14,477 bases of DNA from Candidatus Eiseniibacteriota bacterium (GTDB taxonomy: Bacteria > Arandabacterota > Arandabacteria > JAGLYR01), in contig JAGLYR010000010.1 of assembly GCA_023132135.1 (NCBI GenBank), positions 1-14,477 on the forward strand, in the 5' to 3' direction. The position numbers were made by a program, and so were the translations under genes. This document shows, piece by piece, positions 1 through 7,101 of this stretch (position 1 is the first letter of the stretch; each line of letters starts with the position of its first letter). The notes below the pieces were generated by a model. The model ran no database searches. It had not been told where the DNA came from and saw nothing but the letters and a program-made list of their open reading frames with translations.

Positions 1-83
1 CAACGTAGCCACGGCTACGCCTTCGGGAGCGACTCAGTCCAAAGGCGCCTCTCGCCACATGGCCCGGTCCCTCGCGACGAAAC

Positions 84-103
84 CTGGTGAGAAACGCAGG
101 CTA
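84..103 (+). repeat. Dispersed 20-nt element, copy 1
   Basis: The sequence is CTGGTGAGAAACGCAGGCTA. It matches copy 2 at 218-237 in 18 of 20 bases and the reverse complement of 12827-12846 in 19 of 20. The flanks of the three copies are unrelated, so the conserved unit is about 20 nt. I cannot name the family. Confidence 0.75.
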
Positions 104-217
104 AATGGGACGATGATCTGACCAGCTCAGGGCCGACACCGTGTTCATCCCGCGGGGCCCTCAATACCATGGACAATCCTTGCTGCCCCGATCACTTGCG
201 ATCTCCGCTGACTCAGG

Positions 218-237
218 CTGGTGAGAAATGCAGGATA
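218..237 (+). repeat. Dispersed 20-nt element, copy 2
   Basis: The sequence is CTGGTGAGAAATGCAGGATA, in direct orientation to copy 1 and 134 nt downstream of it. Its first 17 bases match the inverted copy at 12827-12846 exactly. It lies in non-coding DNA upstream of the response regulator gene. Confidence 0.75.
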
Positions 238-405
238 GCACTTTCAAGTTCCCGGCCGCATATGCCGATGATGCATATTGTATTGTTCTTGCAGCAGTTA
301 CCATAGCGTGGATTCCTCCGGAGTGTGCGGAGACAACGCGGAAGTGTGCCCGTGCAACAAGGGAACGAGAACAGGCATAAGTCGCCCACGAGGCTTGGCG
401 CAGGC

Positions 406-1446
406 ATGCCCATCGAAATGCCCAACGTCGATGAGAGCGAATCCCTGCGCTCCACACCGACCGGGGAGTACGCTGGACGGAAGATCCTGATCGTCGAGGA
501 TGAACCGGCAATCATAGACGTGGTGCGGAGGATTCTGTGTCTCAAGGGATACCGGGTTATCGAGGCGGTCGACGGGCGCAGTGGGATTGAACTTGCCATC
601 TCCGAAAAGCCCGATCTCATCCTGCTGGACGTGATGATGCCGGGCATGGACGGTTTCGAGGTGTGCCGCAGCTTGCGTGAGGATCTGGACACGATGATGA
701 TCCCCGTGATCATGCTGACGGTGAAGTCGCGTACCGAAGACCGGATCAAGGGGATGGAAAGCGGCGCGGATGACTACGTAGTGAAACCCTTCAATGCGGT
801 GGAGCTGCTGGTGAGAATCGAGGCGGTTCTCAAGCGGAAGGAACGCGATCTCTACGCCAGTCCTCTCACACGTCTCCCCGGCAACATTTCCATCGATAGC
901 GAGCTCAAGCGGCGCATTGCCTCGGGTGGTCCGCTGGCCGTGATGGCTCTGGACATAGACCACTTCAAGGCGTACAACGACGAGTACGGCTACCAGAAGG
1001 GCGACGACGTCATCTCCATTGTCTCGATGCTGATTGTCCGTTCCGTCCGCGAGAAGGGGGACCGCGGGGATTTTGTGGGCCACATCGGGGGGGACGATTT
1101 CATCGTTATCACCAGTCCTGAGGCGGTGGACAACATCGGTGAGCACATCATTGAACTCTTCGATCTGACCATGCCGGAGCATTACAGCCCGGAAGCCCGG
1201 AAACGGGGATACATCGAGGGCCGCGATCGTCATGGACGGATGGAGAAATTCCCTCTGATGTCCTTCAGCGTTGTGGCCGTGTCCAACGAATGGCAGTCCA
1301 TTGACCATCCGGGCCAGGTGGCCGAGATTCTGGCGGAGCTGAAGAAGGCGGCCAAGGCGATGGCGGGGAGCATCTACCTCAAGGACCGCCGGAAGAAACC
1401 GGTGCCAGCGCATCACCTGCCGGTGGAGCCCGCGGGCGGAGCGTAG
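406..1446 (+). CDS. Response regulator with degenerate GGDEF (GGDDF) output domain
   Basis: This is a cytoplasmic two-component response regulator of 346 aa from ATG 406. Residues about 27-143 form a receiver domain: acidic pair E31/D32, phospho-acceptor D75 in LLDVMMPGMDG, T105 and K127 (KPF). Residues about 151-328 form a GGDEF-like domain with the DIDHFK signature (183-188) and GGDDF at 228-232. Active diguanylate cyclases have GG(D/E)EF, so the catalytic Glu is Asp here. The RxxD inhibitory site five residues upstream is also absent (DRGD instead). It may therefore bind nucleotide or act through protein contacts rather than make c-di-GMP. The frame is open back to GTG 325, and GTG 346 is a second alternative. 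No start has a clean ribosome binding site. I prefer 406 because third-position GC rises there and the receiver domain starts soon after. The histidine kinase gene 108 nt downstream is the likely partner. Confidence 0.85.
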   Translation: MPIEMPNVDESESLRSTPTGEYAGRKILIVEDEPAIIDVVRRILCLKGYRVIEAVDGRSGIELAISEKPDLILLDVMMPGMDGFEVCRSLREDLDTMMIPVIMLTVKSRTEDRIKGMESGADDYVVKPFNAVELLVRIEAVLKRKERDLYASPLTRLPGNISIDSELKRRIASGGPLAVMALDIDHFKAYNDEYGYQKGDDVISIVSMLIVRSVREKGDRGDFVGHIGGDDFIVITSPEAVDNIGEHIIELFDLTMPEHYSPEARKRGYIEGRDRHGRMEKFPLMSFSVVAVSNEWQSIDHPGQVAEILAELKKAAKAMAGSIYLKDRRKKPVPAHHLPVEPAGGA

Positions 1447-1483
1447 GGGAAGAAAGCACAGATCCCCGGGAGGGTTTTTGGTC

Positions 1484-1512
1484 TTCTCATTTCCTGCGAT
1501 GTGGTCTACAAT
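1484..1512 (+). promoter_or_regulatory. Candidate promoter for the histidine kinase gene
   Basis: TTCTCA (1484-1489, 4 of 6 to TTGACA) and TACAAT (1507-1512, 5 of 6 to TATAAT) are separated by 17 nt. Transcription would begin near 1519, leaving a leader of about 36 nt before ATG 1555. The -35 match is only moderate, and the kinase could instead be cotranscribed with the regulator. Confidence 0.35.
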
Positions 1513-1554
1513 TCACGGGCGGAGTGAGATTGATCACCTTCCAGTGCGGTGGGT

Positions 1555-3921
1555 ATGATGGCAATAAGAGGGCGGAAGAAGCCGGCGGCCGATGAGGCGT
1601 GGAGCAATCTGACCCAGGGCTTCGGCCGCACGAAGACCGGCAAGGGCGCATGCGCTTTTGTGGCGCGCAATCTGGCTTCTGCCCTGTCCCTGCTCAGCCT
1701 GACCATCTACACATCCGATCCGCAGGGGAAGTCCCTCCGTCTTGCCGCGGCGGAACCCGCGAGACAGAAACCCGATGACTCAGTCAGGGAACTTGCCGAA
1801 CGTGCGGTTTCCTCCCGGCGAGCCGTCGGCGATGTCATCGAGGTTCACAGAACAAAGAGGAAAATCGTACAGCGTTACGCCCACGCATTCCCGCTGACGG
1901 GGCTCGGGGAATCTTCAGGAGCCCTCGTTGCCGTCCTCGCCAGCACAAGGCGCCCCGGCCGGGGTGTTCTCCAGAAGCTTCAGATCTCGGCGAGTTTGCT
2001 CGCCGAGAGACTCGTTTGCCTTGCGGCCTTGCGCGGCTGTGAGACCTGCGAGGCCCGCTACCGGGACCTTTTCGAAAACATCCACATTCCCGTGGCCGCG
2101 TTTCGGATGCCGAGCGGCGAGCTGCTCACCTGGAATCCCAAGTTCGCCGAACTCACGGGTTACTCGGATGAGGAGATGGCGGTCAAGACCATGATGGACT
2201 TCATTTGCCCCGACGATGCACCCAAGCTTGCGAAACGGTTCCTGGATCGCAGGGCGGGCAAAGACGTCCCCGATGTCTACGAGATCTCCGGGATTCATGC
2301 CAGCGGCGAGAAACGGGATATCGAGCTCTACGCCCAGCTCTACTACGAACAGGGTGAGGTTGTGGGAACCCTCGTGGCGATGCTGGACGTCACCGACCGC
2401 AAGCGGGCGGAGCAGGAGCTGAGGGAGTCCAACGAGATTATCGGCATGAGTCCTGCAATTGCCTTCCTCTGGAGAAACGCCGATGGTTGGCCCGTTGAAT
2501 ACGTCTCTGACAATGTGGAAGAACTCTTCGGCTATTCGGCAGACGAGTTGATGTCGGGCAAAGTGCCCTACGCGAGGACGATTCACCCGGATGATCTGGA
2601 GAAAGTGGCAACGGAGGTCCTCAGGTACAGCAAGGAAGAGGGCCGGAGCGAATTCAGTCAGATGTACAGGATTGTCACCAAAGATGGTGCTGTCAGGTGG
2701 ATTGACGACAGGACATGCATCAGGCGAGACGAGAACGGGGAGATTACGCACTATCAGGGTATTGTGCTGGACATCACCGGCCGCAAGCGGATGGAGGAAG
2801 CGCTGCGGGAAAGTGAGGAGAAATTCCGCAAAATGGGCAGTTCCGCTTGGGATGCTCTTGTCATGATGGACGACGACGGGAGAATCTCCTTCTGGAATGA
2901 AGCGGCGGAGAAGATGTTCGGCTATTGCGAATCCGAGGCTTTGGGCAAGGAGCTGCACCCGTTTCTCGCTCCCGAACGTTACCTGAAAAGGTACAAAGAA
3001 GGCTTCGCCGGGTTCAGGACGACGGGCGAGGGACGTGCTGTCGGGTTGACGCTCGATCTGGTGGGCGTGAGGAAAGATGGTACGGAGGTTCCGATTGAGC
3101 TGTCTCTCTCGTCGGTGAAGCTGGCGGGCAAGTGGAACGCTATCGGGATAATGCGGGATGTCACGGAGCGCAAGCGAGCCGAGAAAGCGCTCAGGGACGT
3201 GAACACAGCGCTCCGTGCGGCGGACGAAATGAAGGATGAGTTCCTGTCCATGGTTTCCCATGAGCTGAAGGCCCCGCTGACCTCGATCAAGGGGTCGGCG
3301 GACCTGATGCTGTTGGGGAAGGAAGGGGAACTCACGCCGGGCCAGGCGCGTTTCCTCAACCTCATCAGCACCAGTACCACACGAGCAGACCGTTTGATCC
3401 AGGACCTGCTGGACCTGTCGCGGGTTGAGTCCGGTTTCCGCGAGCGACCGCCGCAGGACGTGAATCTGCAGCAGCTGGCCTACGAAGCGATCGATCCCAT
3501 GAAGCACCTTGCGCTGGAGAAGGACATTGCCCTCGATGTTGAGAACATGACAGCGCTGCCGGCGGTCCGGGCGGGCATGGATCAAATCCGCCAGGTTATG
3601 ACCAATCTCATTTCCAATGCTCTCCGGTTCACTGCCCAGGGGGGGCGCGTCTGGATTGACGGCCGGGTCGAGGGCAACGAGGTCATAGTGAGCGTCGACG
3701 ACACCGGCATCGGAATTACCCCGGAAAACCACGAGCGGATCTTCGAGAAATTCCACCAGCTCGGCCCGGGGAAAGTGCGGGAGGGTGGCACCGGTCTCGG
3801 CCTGACGATCTGCAAGCGGATCGTGGAGAACCACGGAGGGCGAATCTGGGTCGAGTCCAAGCCCGGCGATGGGAGCCGGTTCTGCTTCAGCTTGCCGATT
3901 CGGACAGGCGAGAAATCCTGA
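1555..3921 (+). CDS. Soluble GAF-PAS-PAS-PAS sensor histidine kinase
   Basis: This 788-aa sensor kinase autophosphorylates on His and would pass phosphate to a receiver, most simply the adjacent response regulator. Domains in order: a GAF-like N-terminus (about 15-155); three PAS domains (about 165-281, 293-411, 419-540), each ending in a DxTxRKR linker; a HisKA helix pair with phospho-acceptor H569 in SHELKAPLT; and an HATPase_c domain with N-box (N684), DDTGIGI G1 box (D716), IFEKF F-box and GGTGLGL G2 box (744-750). All catalytic boxes are intact. I see no membrane segment or signal peptide, so it should sense a cytosolic cue (redox, gas, small ligand), but the sequence does not identify the ligand. 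Start choice is uncertain: GTG 1549, ATG 1555 and ATG 1558 are adjacent and in frame, with no separated Shine-Dalgarno. The next gene, tldD, has its own promoter starting 5 nt after this stop codon. Confidence 0.9.
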   Translation: MMAIRGRKKPAADEAWSNLTQGFGRTKTGKGACAFVARNLASALSLLSLTIYTSDPQGKSLRLAAAEPARQKPDDSVRELAERAVSSRRAVGDVIEVHRTKRKIVQRYAHAFPLTGLGESSGALVAVLASTRRPGRGVLQKLQISASLLAERLVCLAALRGCETCEARYRDLFENIHIPVAAFRMPSGELLTWNPKFAELTGYSDEEMAVKTMMDFICPDDAPKLAKRFLDRRAGKDVPDVYEISGIHASGEKRDIELYAQLYYEQGEVVGTLVAMLDVTDRKRAEQELRESNEIIGMSPAIAFLWRNADGWPVEYVSDNVEELFGYSADELMSGKVPYARTIHPDDLEKVATEVLRYSKEEGRSEFSQMYRIVTKDGAVRWIDDRTCIRRDENGEITHYQGIVLDITGRKRMEEALRESEEKFRKMGSSAWDALVMMDDDGRISFWNEAAEKMFGYCESEALGKELHPFLAPERYLKRYKEGFAGFRTTGEGRAVGLTLDLVGVRKDGTEVPIELSLSSVKLAGKWNAIGIMRDVTERKRAEKALRDVNTALRAADEMKDEFLSMVSHELKAPLTSIKGSADLMLLGKEGELTPGQARFLNLISTSTTRADRLIQDLLDLSRVESGFRERPPQDVNLQQLAYEAIDPMKHLALEKDIALDVENMTALPAVRAGMDQIRQVMTNLISNALRFTAQGGRVWIDGRVEGNEVIVSVDDTGIGITPENHERIFEKFHQLGPGKVREGGTGLGLTICKRIVENHGGRIWVESKPGDGSRFCFSLPIRTGEKS

Positions 3922-3925
3922 TTTC

Positions 3926-3955
3926 TTGACACTGCCCTTTGCTCTTCCGTAAAAT
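3926..3955 (+). promoter_or_regulatory. Strong sigma-70-type promoter for tldD
   Basis: A perfect TTGACA (3926-3931) and TAAAAT (3950-3955, 5 of 6) are separated by 18 nt. The -35 box begins 5 nt after the kinase stop codon. Transcription would start near 3962, giving a leader of about 31 nt that includes the GGAGGG ribosome binding site before ATG 3993. This promoter overlaps the upstream in-frame TTG 3939 and ATG 3954, which argues against those starts. Confidence 0.7.
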
Positions 3956-3982
3956 GCGGCCTGCCTCATCCGCACGGCATTT

Positions 3983-3988
3983 GGAGGG
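3983..3988 (+). promoter_or_regulatory. Ribosome binding site fixing the tldD start
   Basis: GGAGGG lies 4 nt before ATG 3993. The alternative in-frame starts at 3939 (TTG) and 3954 (ATG) lie in or before the promoter's -10 region and have no such site. Confidence 0.7.
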
Positions 3989-3992
3989 CCGG

Positions 3993-5393
3993 ATGTCCCT
4001 GGATCTGTCCAAAGAAACCCTGACCGCGCTCCTGGAGATTGCCCTGTCAAAGGGCGGGGACTTCGCGGATGTTTTTGTGGAGCACACCCGCACGACGAGC
4101 ATCGGGCTCGGCGAGGACAAGATCAAGAGCATGTCCGTGAGCCTGCGCCAGGGACTGGGTGTGCGCGTGATTGATGGCGACGAGGTCCGGCTGGCCTTCA
4201 CGGACGAGCTCAACGAGAAGAAGATTGTGGATACCGCCCGGGCGGTTGCCGCGGCCGGAGGCGGCCACACAACGGTTGTCGGAGACCTCTGCGCAGAGAG
4301 CGCGCCCGACCGGTTTACTGTGGATGTTCCGCTGTACGATGTGGAGGCATCCCGGAAGGCGGACCTCCTGCGGCGGGCAAACCAGGCGGCGAGAGACTAT
4401 GATCCGAGGGTCACCGAGGTCGGCGTCTCCTACTATGATCAGGAGCGGAGCATTGCCGTCGCCAATTCGGAAGGGTGCTGGGTCCGGGACCGGCAGCCCC
4501 TGAACCTGTTGGCTGTTTCCGCAGTGGCCGTGGATGGGTCCCGGCGGCAGACGGGCTATGAGCGTGTCAGCGAGCGCAGGGGCTACGAGCTCTTCGAGGA
4601 CGTCCAGCCGGAATCCATCGGCCGGGAAGCTGCGCGGGAGGCGATTTCCATGCTCGGCGCCGGGGACGCCCCGGCGGGAGAGATGACGGTCGTCATGCCC
4701 CGTGGATGGGGTGGTGTGCTTCTTCACGAGGCGGTGGGCCATGGCTTCGAAGGTGACTTCGTGCGAAAGGGTACGTCCTTCTTCGCGGACAAGCTGGGGA
4801 AGCAGGTAGTATCGCCCCTTGTGACGGTGGTGGACGATGGCACTTTGCTCAACCACCGGGGGAGTCTGGGTGTGGATGACGAGGGGACGCCGACCCGGCG
4901 AACGGTTCTCATCGAGAATGGGATCTGCAGGAGTTTTCTCTTCGATCTCCACAACGCGCGGTTGATGGATGTTCAGTCTACGGGCAACGGACGGCGGGAG
5001 TCCTTCCGTCACCCCCCATTGCCCAGGATGACCAACACCTTCATGGTGGGCGGCGACGCGTCGGCGGACGACCTGGTTCGCGAGACCAGGTATGGGCTCG
5101 AGGTGCGGAAGCTGGGGGGTGGGCAGGTGGACATCACCTCGGGCAATTTCGTGTTCAAGGTGAACGAGGCATACTTGATTGAGAACGGGCAGACGACCCG
5201 GGCGGTCAAGGGGGCGACCCTGATCGGGAAGGGTCCCGAGATCATGACACGGGTGGACATGGTAGCTTCGAGGGAGGGTTGCGCCGCTGGTTCCTGCGGC
5301 AAGGGCGGCCAGATGGTGCCTGTTTGCGTGGGCGAACCGGGTCTGCGTATCTCGGCTATGACGGTAGGCGGGACTGGCCTGGATTATTCATGA
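3993..5393 (+). CDS. tldD: Metalloprotease subunit TldD
   Basis: This is the catalytic, zinc-binding subunit of the cytosolic TldD/TldE (PmbA) protease, 466 aa (the E. coli protein is about 480). The active-site helix reads LLHEAVGHGFEGDF, with the HExxxH ligands H245 and H249 and catalytic E246. The C-terminal CGKGGQ segment (C435) matches the region that supplies the third metal ligand in E. coli TldD. The family's S-T-G-N segment and the terminal MTVGGTG stretch are also present. In known systems TldD/E degrades unfolded peptides, acts on the CcdA antitoxin and matures some peptide natural products such as microcin B17. No peptide precursor or antitoxin gene is visible here, so a general peptide-degrading role is the safe inference. 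It has its own promoter, and pmbA follows after 112 nt. The last codons and the stop lie in the left arm of a long inverted repeat (5376-5438). Confidence 0.95.
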   Translation: MSLDLSKETLTALLEIALSKGGDFADVFVEHTRTTSIGLGEDKIKSMSVSLRQGLGVRVIDGDEVRLAFTDELNEKKIVDTARAVAAAGGGHTTVVGDLCAESAPDRFTVDVPLYDVEASRKADLLRRANQAARDYDPRVTEVGVSYYDQERSIAVANSEGCWVRDRQPLNLLAVSAVAVDGSRRQTGYERVSERRGYELFEDVQPESIGREAAREAISMLGAGDAPAGEMTVVMPRGWGGVLLHEAVGHGFEGDFVRKGTSFFADKLGKQVVSPLVTVVDDGTLLNHRGSLGVDDEGTPTRRTVLIENGICRSFLFDLHNARLMDVQSTGNGRRESFRHPPLPRMTNTFMVGGDASADDLVRETRYGLEVRKLGGGQVDITSGNFVFKVNEAYLIENGQTTRAVKGATLIGKGPEIMTRVDMVASREGCAAGSCGKGGQMVPVCVGEPGLRISAMTVGGTGLDYS

Positions 5394-5438
5394 ATCCCTG
5401 CTGCGCTCTCGCTACGGGATTCATGAATAACCCAGGCC
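5376..5438. repeat. Long inverted repeat over the tldD stop codon
   Basis: The arms at 5376-5398 and 5416-5438 are 23 nt long and complementary except for one A-C mismatch (5383/5431), with a 17-nt loop. Each arm contains the perfect palindrome ATTCATGAAT (5386-5395 and 5419-5428). The tldD stop TGA (5391-5393) lies inside the left palindrome. There is no T tract, so it is not a classical Rho-independent terminator. It could be a REP/MITE-like mobile hairpin that supplied the last codons of tldD, or an RNA hairpin that shields the tldD mRNA 3' end and tunes expression of pmbA. Confidence 0.85.
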
Positions 5439-5443
5439 ATAAC

Positions 5444-5470
5444 GGCAGCGTTGCAGACCACATAGCTGCC
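5444..5470. repeat. Second, shorter inverted repeat before pmbA
   Basis: GGCAGC (5444-5449) and GCTGCC (5465-5470) form a 6-bp stem around a 15-nt loop, starting 5 nt after the long inverted repeat. It lies between tldD and the pmbA ribosome binding site. It may be part of the same repeat unit or may be chance. Confidence 0.4.
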
Positions 5471-5505
5471 GCACCACACCGCAAAATCTGCTGAAAGGTT
5501 TGCCC

Positions 5506-6855
5506 ATGAATGGGGACGCGAAATACCGAGAGCTTGCGGAGCGGATTGTCGAGCAGGCCGTCAAAGCCGGGGCGACGGAGGCCGAGGCCTTCCTGCAGTG
5601 GGGAGAGCGGGTCAATGTCCAGATCAACCGCGGGCGGGTTGAGAACCTGACCTGCGCGGGGTCCAAGGGAATCGGCCTTCGGGTCTTTGTCCACGGCAGA
5701 CTCGCGTTCATGTCCTCCTCGGATTTTGACGAGCACATACTCGCCGGGCTTGTTCACGAAGCCGTATCGCTGGCGTCGGAAGCTTCGCCGGAGCCCTACA
5801 ACGTGCTTCCAGATCCAGGCCCGGCCGGAGAGATTTCCGGACTGGACGATCCGGAGCTGAGTACCATCCCGCTTGAGAAGAAGATCGACTGCGCCAGAAA
5901 GCTGGATGCTCTGATCTTTGAACAGGGCCCGGAGATCCAGAACACCGAGGGCGCGGTGTACTCGGACGGGCGATTCGAGAACCTCATTGTCAACTCCAGG
6001 GGACTGGCCCACAGATGGAAGGAATCCTTCGCGTCGACCGTGGTCTCTCCGGTTGCCGGGAAGGACGGGCAGAAGCAGGTCGCGCACAGCTGGTCATCCG
6101 CCCGGAGATTCCGGGACCTGAAGCCTCTGGAGGAAATAGCGGCGGAGGCATGCCGCCGGGCGCGCATGTTGCTGGGCGGCGAGGCGGTGCCTACGCAGAA
6201 GGTTCCCGTGGTGATGGATTTCCGGGCCGGGGCTACGCTGTTCGAAGGACTGGCCTATGCAGTCAATGGCGAGAGCGTGTACCGCGACCGGTCGTTCCTG
6301 GCGGACAAACTCGGGAAGCGCATCGGGTCGGACCTCGTCAACGTGGTGGACGATGGAACGCTGCCCGGGGGAATGGGGTCGTCCCCGGTGGATGGCGAAG
6401 GGGTGCCGACATCACGGAAGTATGTGGTCCGCAGGGGCGTGCTGGCGTCTTTCCTGTACGACACCTACACGGCCCGGAAGGCGAACACAACGTCGACGGG
6501 CAACGCAGCCCGCAATTCCTACGCCAGCCGGCCCGTGATCGGGGGATTGAACTTTTACCTGGAGGCCGGCGACCGCACTCCCGAAGACATCATTTCCGAG
6601 ATCGACAAGGGCTTCTACGTTTTCCGAACGATGGGCGGGGGACCCGATGCTGTGACGGGTGATTTCTCCGCCGGGGCCGCCGGTGTGTGGATTGAAGGTG
6701 GAAAGCTGACCCGCCCCGTTGCGAAGGTGACCATTGCCGCCGGCATGCTGGACATGCTGGCGGGAATCGATGCCGTGGCCAACGACCTCATCCTCGATTC
6801 TCCAACCGCGACACCGACGTATCGGATTCGGGAGATGATGGTGAGCGGAGTTTAG
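5506..6855 (+). CDS. pmbA: Metalloprotease subunit PmbA/TldE
   Basis: This 449-aa protein (E. coli PmbA/TldE is 450 aa) is the non-catalytic partner of TldD. In the related heterodimer both subunits share the fold, but only TldD has the zinc site. Consistent with that, the place of HExxxH reads AGATLFEGLAYAVNGESVYR and has no metal-binding helix. The SFLADKLGKRI segment after it parallels TldD's FFADKLGKQV, and the STGNAARNSYA and TGDFSAGAAGVWIEGG motifs typical of PmbA are present. The start is ATG 5506, with GAAAGG (5493-5498) 7 nt upstream; the in-frame TTG at 5500 has no such spacing. I saw no separate promoter, so it is probably cotranscribed with tldD through the intervening hairpins. 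The gene ends in a long repeat-rich convergent intergenic region. Confidence 0.93.
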   Translation: MNGDAKYRELAERIVEQAVKAGATEAEAFLQWGERVNVQINRGRVENLTCAGSKGIGLRVFVHGRLAFMSSSDFDEHILAGLVHEAVSLASEASPEPYNVLPDPGPAGEISGLDDPELSTIPLEKKIDCARKLDALIFEQGPEIQNTEGAVYSDGRFENLIVNSRGLAHRWKESFASTVVSPVAGKDGQKQVAHSWSSARRFRDLKPLEEIAAEACRRARMLLGGEAVPTQKVPVVMDFRAGATLFEGLAYAVNGESVYRDRSFLADKLGKRIGSDLVNVVDDGTLPGGMGSSPVDGEGVPTSRKYVVRRGVLASFLYDTYTARKANTTSTGNAARNSYASRPVIGGLNFYLEAGDRTPEDIISEIDKGFYVFRTMGGGPDAVTGDFSAGAAGVWIEGGKLTRPVAKVTIAAGMLDMLAGIDAVANDLILDSPTATPTYRIREMMVSGV

Positions 6856-6859
6856 CCGC

Positions 6860-6939
6860 GACAAGGTGACAAGGCGAGGGCGCGAGGGCGTGACAAGGCG
6901 AGAGCGCGACAAGGCGACAAGGCGAGAGCGCGATGTAGC
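6860..6939. repeat. Phased octamer tandem array
   Basis: This is ten consecutive 8-bp units in strict phase, each beginning with GA. In order: GACAAGGT, GACAAGGC, GAGGGCGC, GAGGGCGT, GACAAGGC, GAGAGCGC, GACAAGGC, GACAAGGC, GAGAGCGC, GATGTAGC. The array starts 4 nt after the pmbA stop codon. On the - strand it reads as low-complexity LVALS/SPCRLV peptides, which I regard as spurious. The last two unit types recur at 12889-12904. Confidence 0.85.
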
Positions 6940-6943
6940 GCCC
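6922..6943 (+). repeat. 22-nt dispersed repeat, copy 1
   Basis: It begins with GCGAGAGCGCGATGTAGCG and ends in CCC. It matches 12887-12908 in 21 of 22 bases, the difference being C/T at the eighth base. It includes the last two octamers of the tandem array, so the second copy may be the remnant of a similar array. Confidence 0.7.
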
Positions 6944-6974
6944 TGGCCTGCCCCGGGCGGATTCTTGCCTTGAA

Positions 6975-6989
6975 GCCCCCGGAGGGGGC
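6975..6989. repeat. GC hairpin
   Basis: GCCCCC (6975-6980) and GGGGGC (6984-6989) surround a GGA loop. There is no following T run. It may still slow polymerase in this convergent region, but it more likely belongs to the same repeat block as the hairpin at 7003-7031. Confidence 0.5.
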
Positions 6990-7002
6990 GGCTCAGTGTT
7001 AG

Positions 7003-7031
7003 CCCCGGGTGAAGCGAAGCGGAACCCGGGG
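7003..7031. repeat. CCCCGGGT/ACCCGGGG hairpin
   Basis: CCCCGGGT (7003-7010) and ACCCGGGG (7024-7031) form a perfect 8-bp stem around a 13-nt loop rich in GAAGC. Together with the hairpin at 6975-6989 it resembles a compound intergenic repeat that I recall, without certainty, from other environmental bacterial genomes. Confidence 0.55.
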
Positions 7032-7044
7032 GGACAGAGCGCAA

Positions 7045-7075
7045 CGTCATCCCCGCGCACGCGGGGATCCATCCT
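7045..7075. repeat. CCCCGC-GCGGGG intergenic hairpin repeat, copy 1
   Basis: This 31-nt unit begins CGTCATCCCCGCG and ends GGGGATCCATCCT. ATCCCCGCG (7049-7057) and CGCGGGGAT (7060-7068) form a 9-bp stem with a 2-nt centre. It matches copy 2 except in the loop and the last bases. Its form resembles widespread dRS3-like (ATTCCC-GGGAAT) intergenic repeats. Confidence 0.8.
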
Positions 7076-7101
7076 CACGCCTTACGCCTCACGCCTCACG
7101 T
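7074..7101. repeat. Four 7-bp tandem repeats
   Basis: CTCACGC, CTTACGC, CTCACGC and CTCACGT follow without gaps. They fill the space between the two hairpin repeats, and the last unit runs into the second hairpin copy. Only four units are present and there is no spacer structure. Confidence 0.75.

Larger units (their letters stand above)
1..405. other. Upstream intergenic region with dispersed repeats
   Basis: I see no convincing gene here. The open frames on either strand are short or are antisense shadows of the response regulator gene. The region holds a short perfect inverted repeat (GTAGCC at 5-10, GGCTAC at 13-18) and two direct copies of a 20-nt element (84-103 and 218-237) that recurs inverted at 12827-12846. 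From 325 onward it is open in the frame of the following gene, so bases 325-405 could be an N-terminal extension. I found no convincing promoter in it. Confidence 0.5.

Noticed and set aside
298-1416. Long open frame on the - strand opposite the response regulator
   Set aside because: It is antisense to a gene with clear receiver and GGDEF-like motifs, and its His/Arg-rich composition shows no recognisable domain. It is a GC-driven shadow.
1464-1479. Possible Rho-independent terminator after the response regulator
   Set aside because: The T run after CCCCGGGAGGG is present, but the stem is only about 3 bp, too weak to call a terminator.
1915-4050. 711-codon open frame on the - strand opposite the histidine kinase
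   Set aside because: It has no motif or signal sequence, and the + strand frame carries complete PAS, HisKA and HATPase motifs. The length is explained by high GC and few stop codons on the antisense strand.
3939-5393. Longer TldD starting at TTG 3939 or ATG 3954
   Set aside because: These codons fall in the promoter and -10 box, lack a ribosome binding site, and would add residues that do not look like the family's N-terminus.
3993-6855. TldD/TldE as part of a peptide natural-product cluster
   Set aside because: No precursor peptide, modification enzyme or exporter gene is visible near the pair. Its own promoter and the unrelated neighbours fit a housekeeping role better.
6788-7078. Small - strand protein with LVALSPC-like repeats
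   Set aside because: Its repetitive sequence is the translation of the octamer array and hairpins. No ribosome binding site or homologous domain supports it.
6860-7101. CRISPR array
   Set aside because: The octamers and 7-mers are contiguous with no unique spacers, and no cas gene is nearby.
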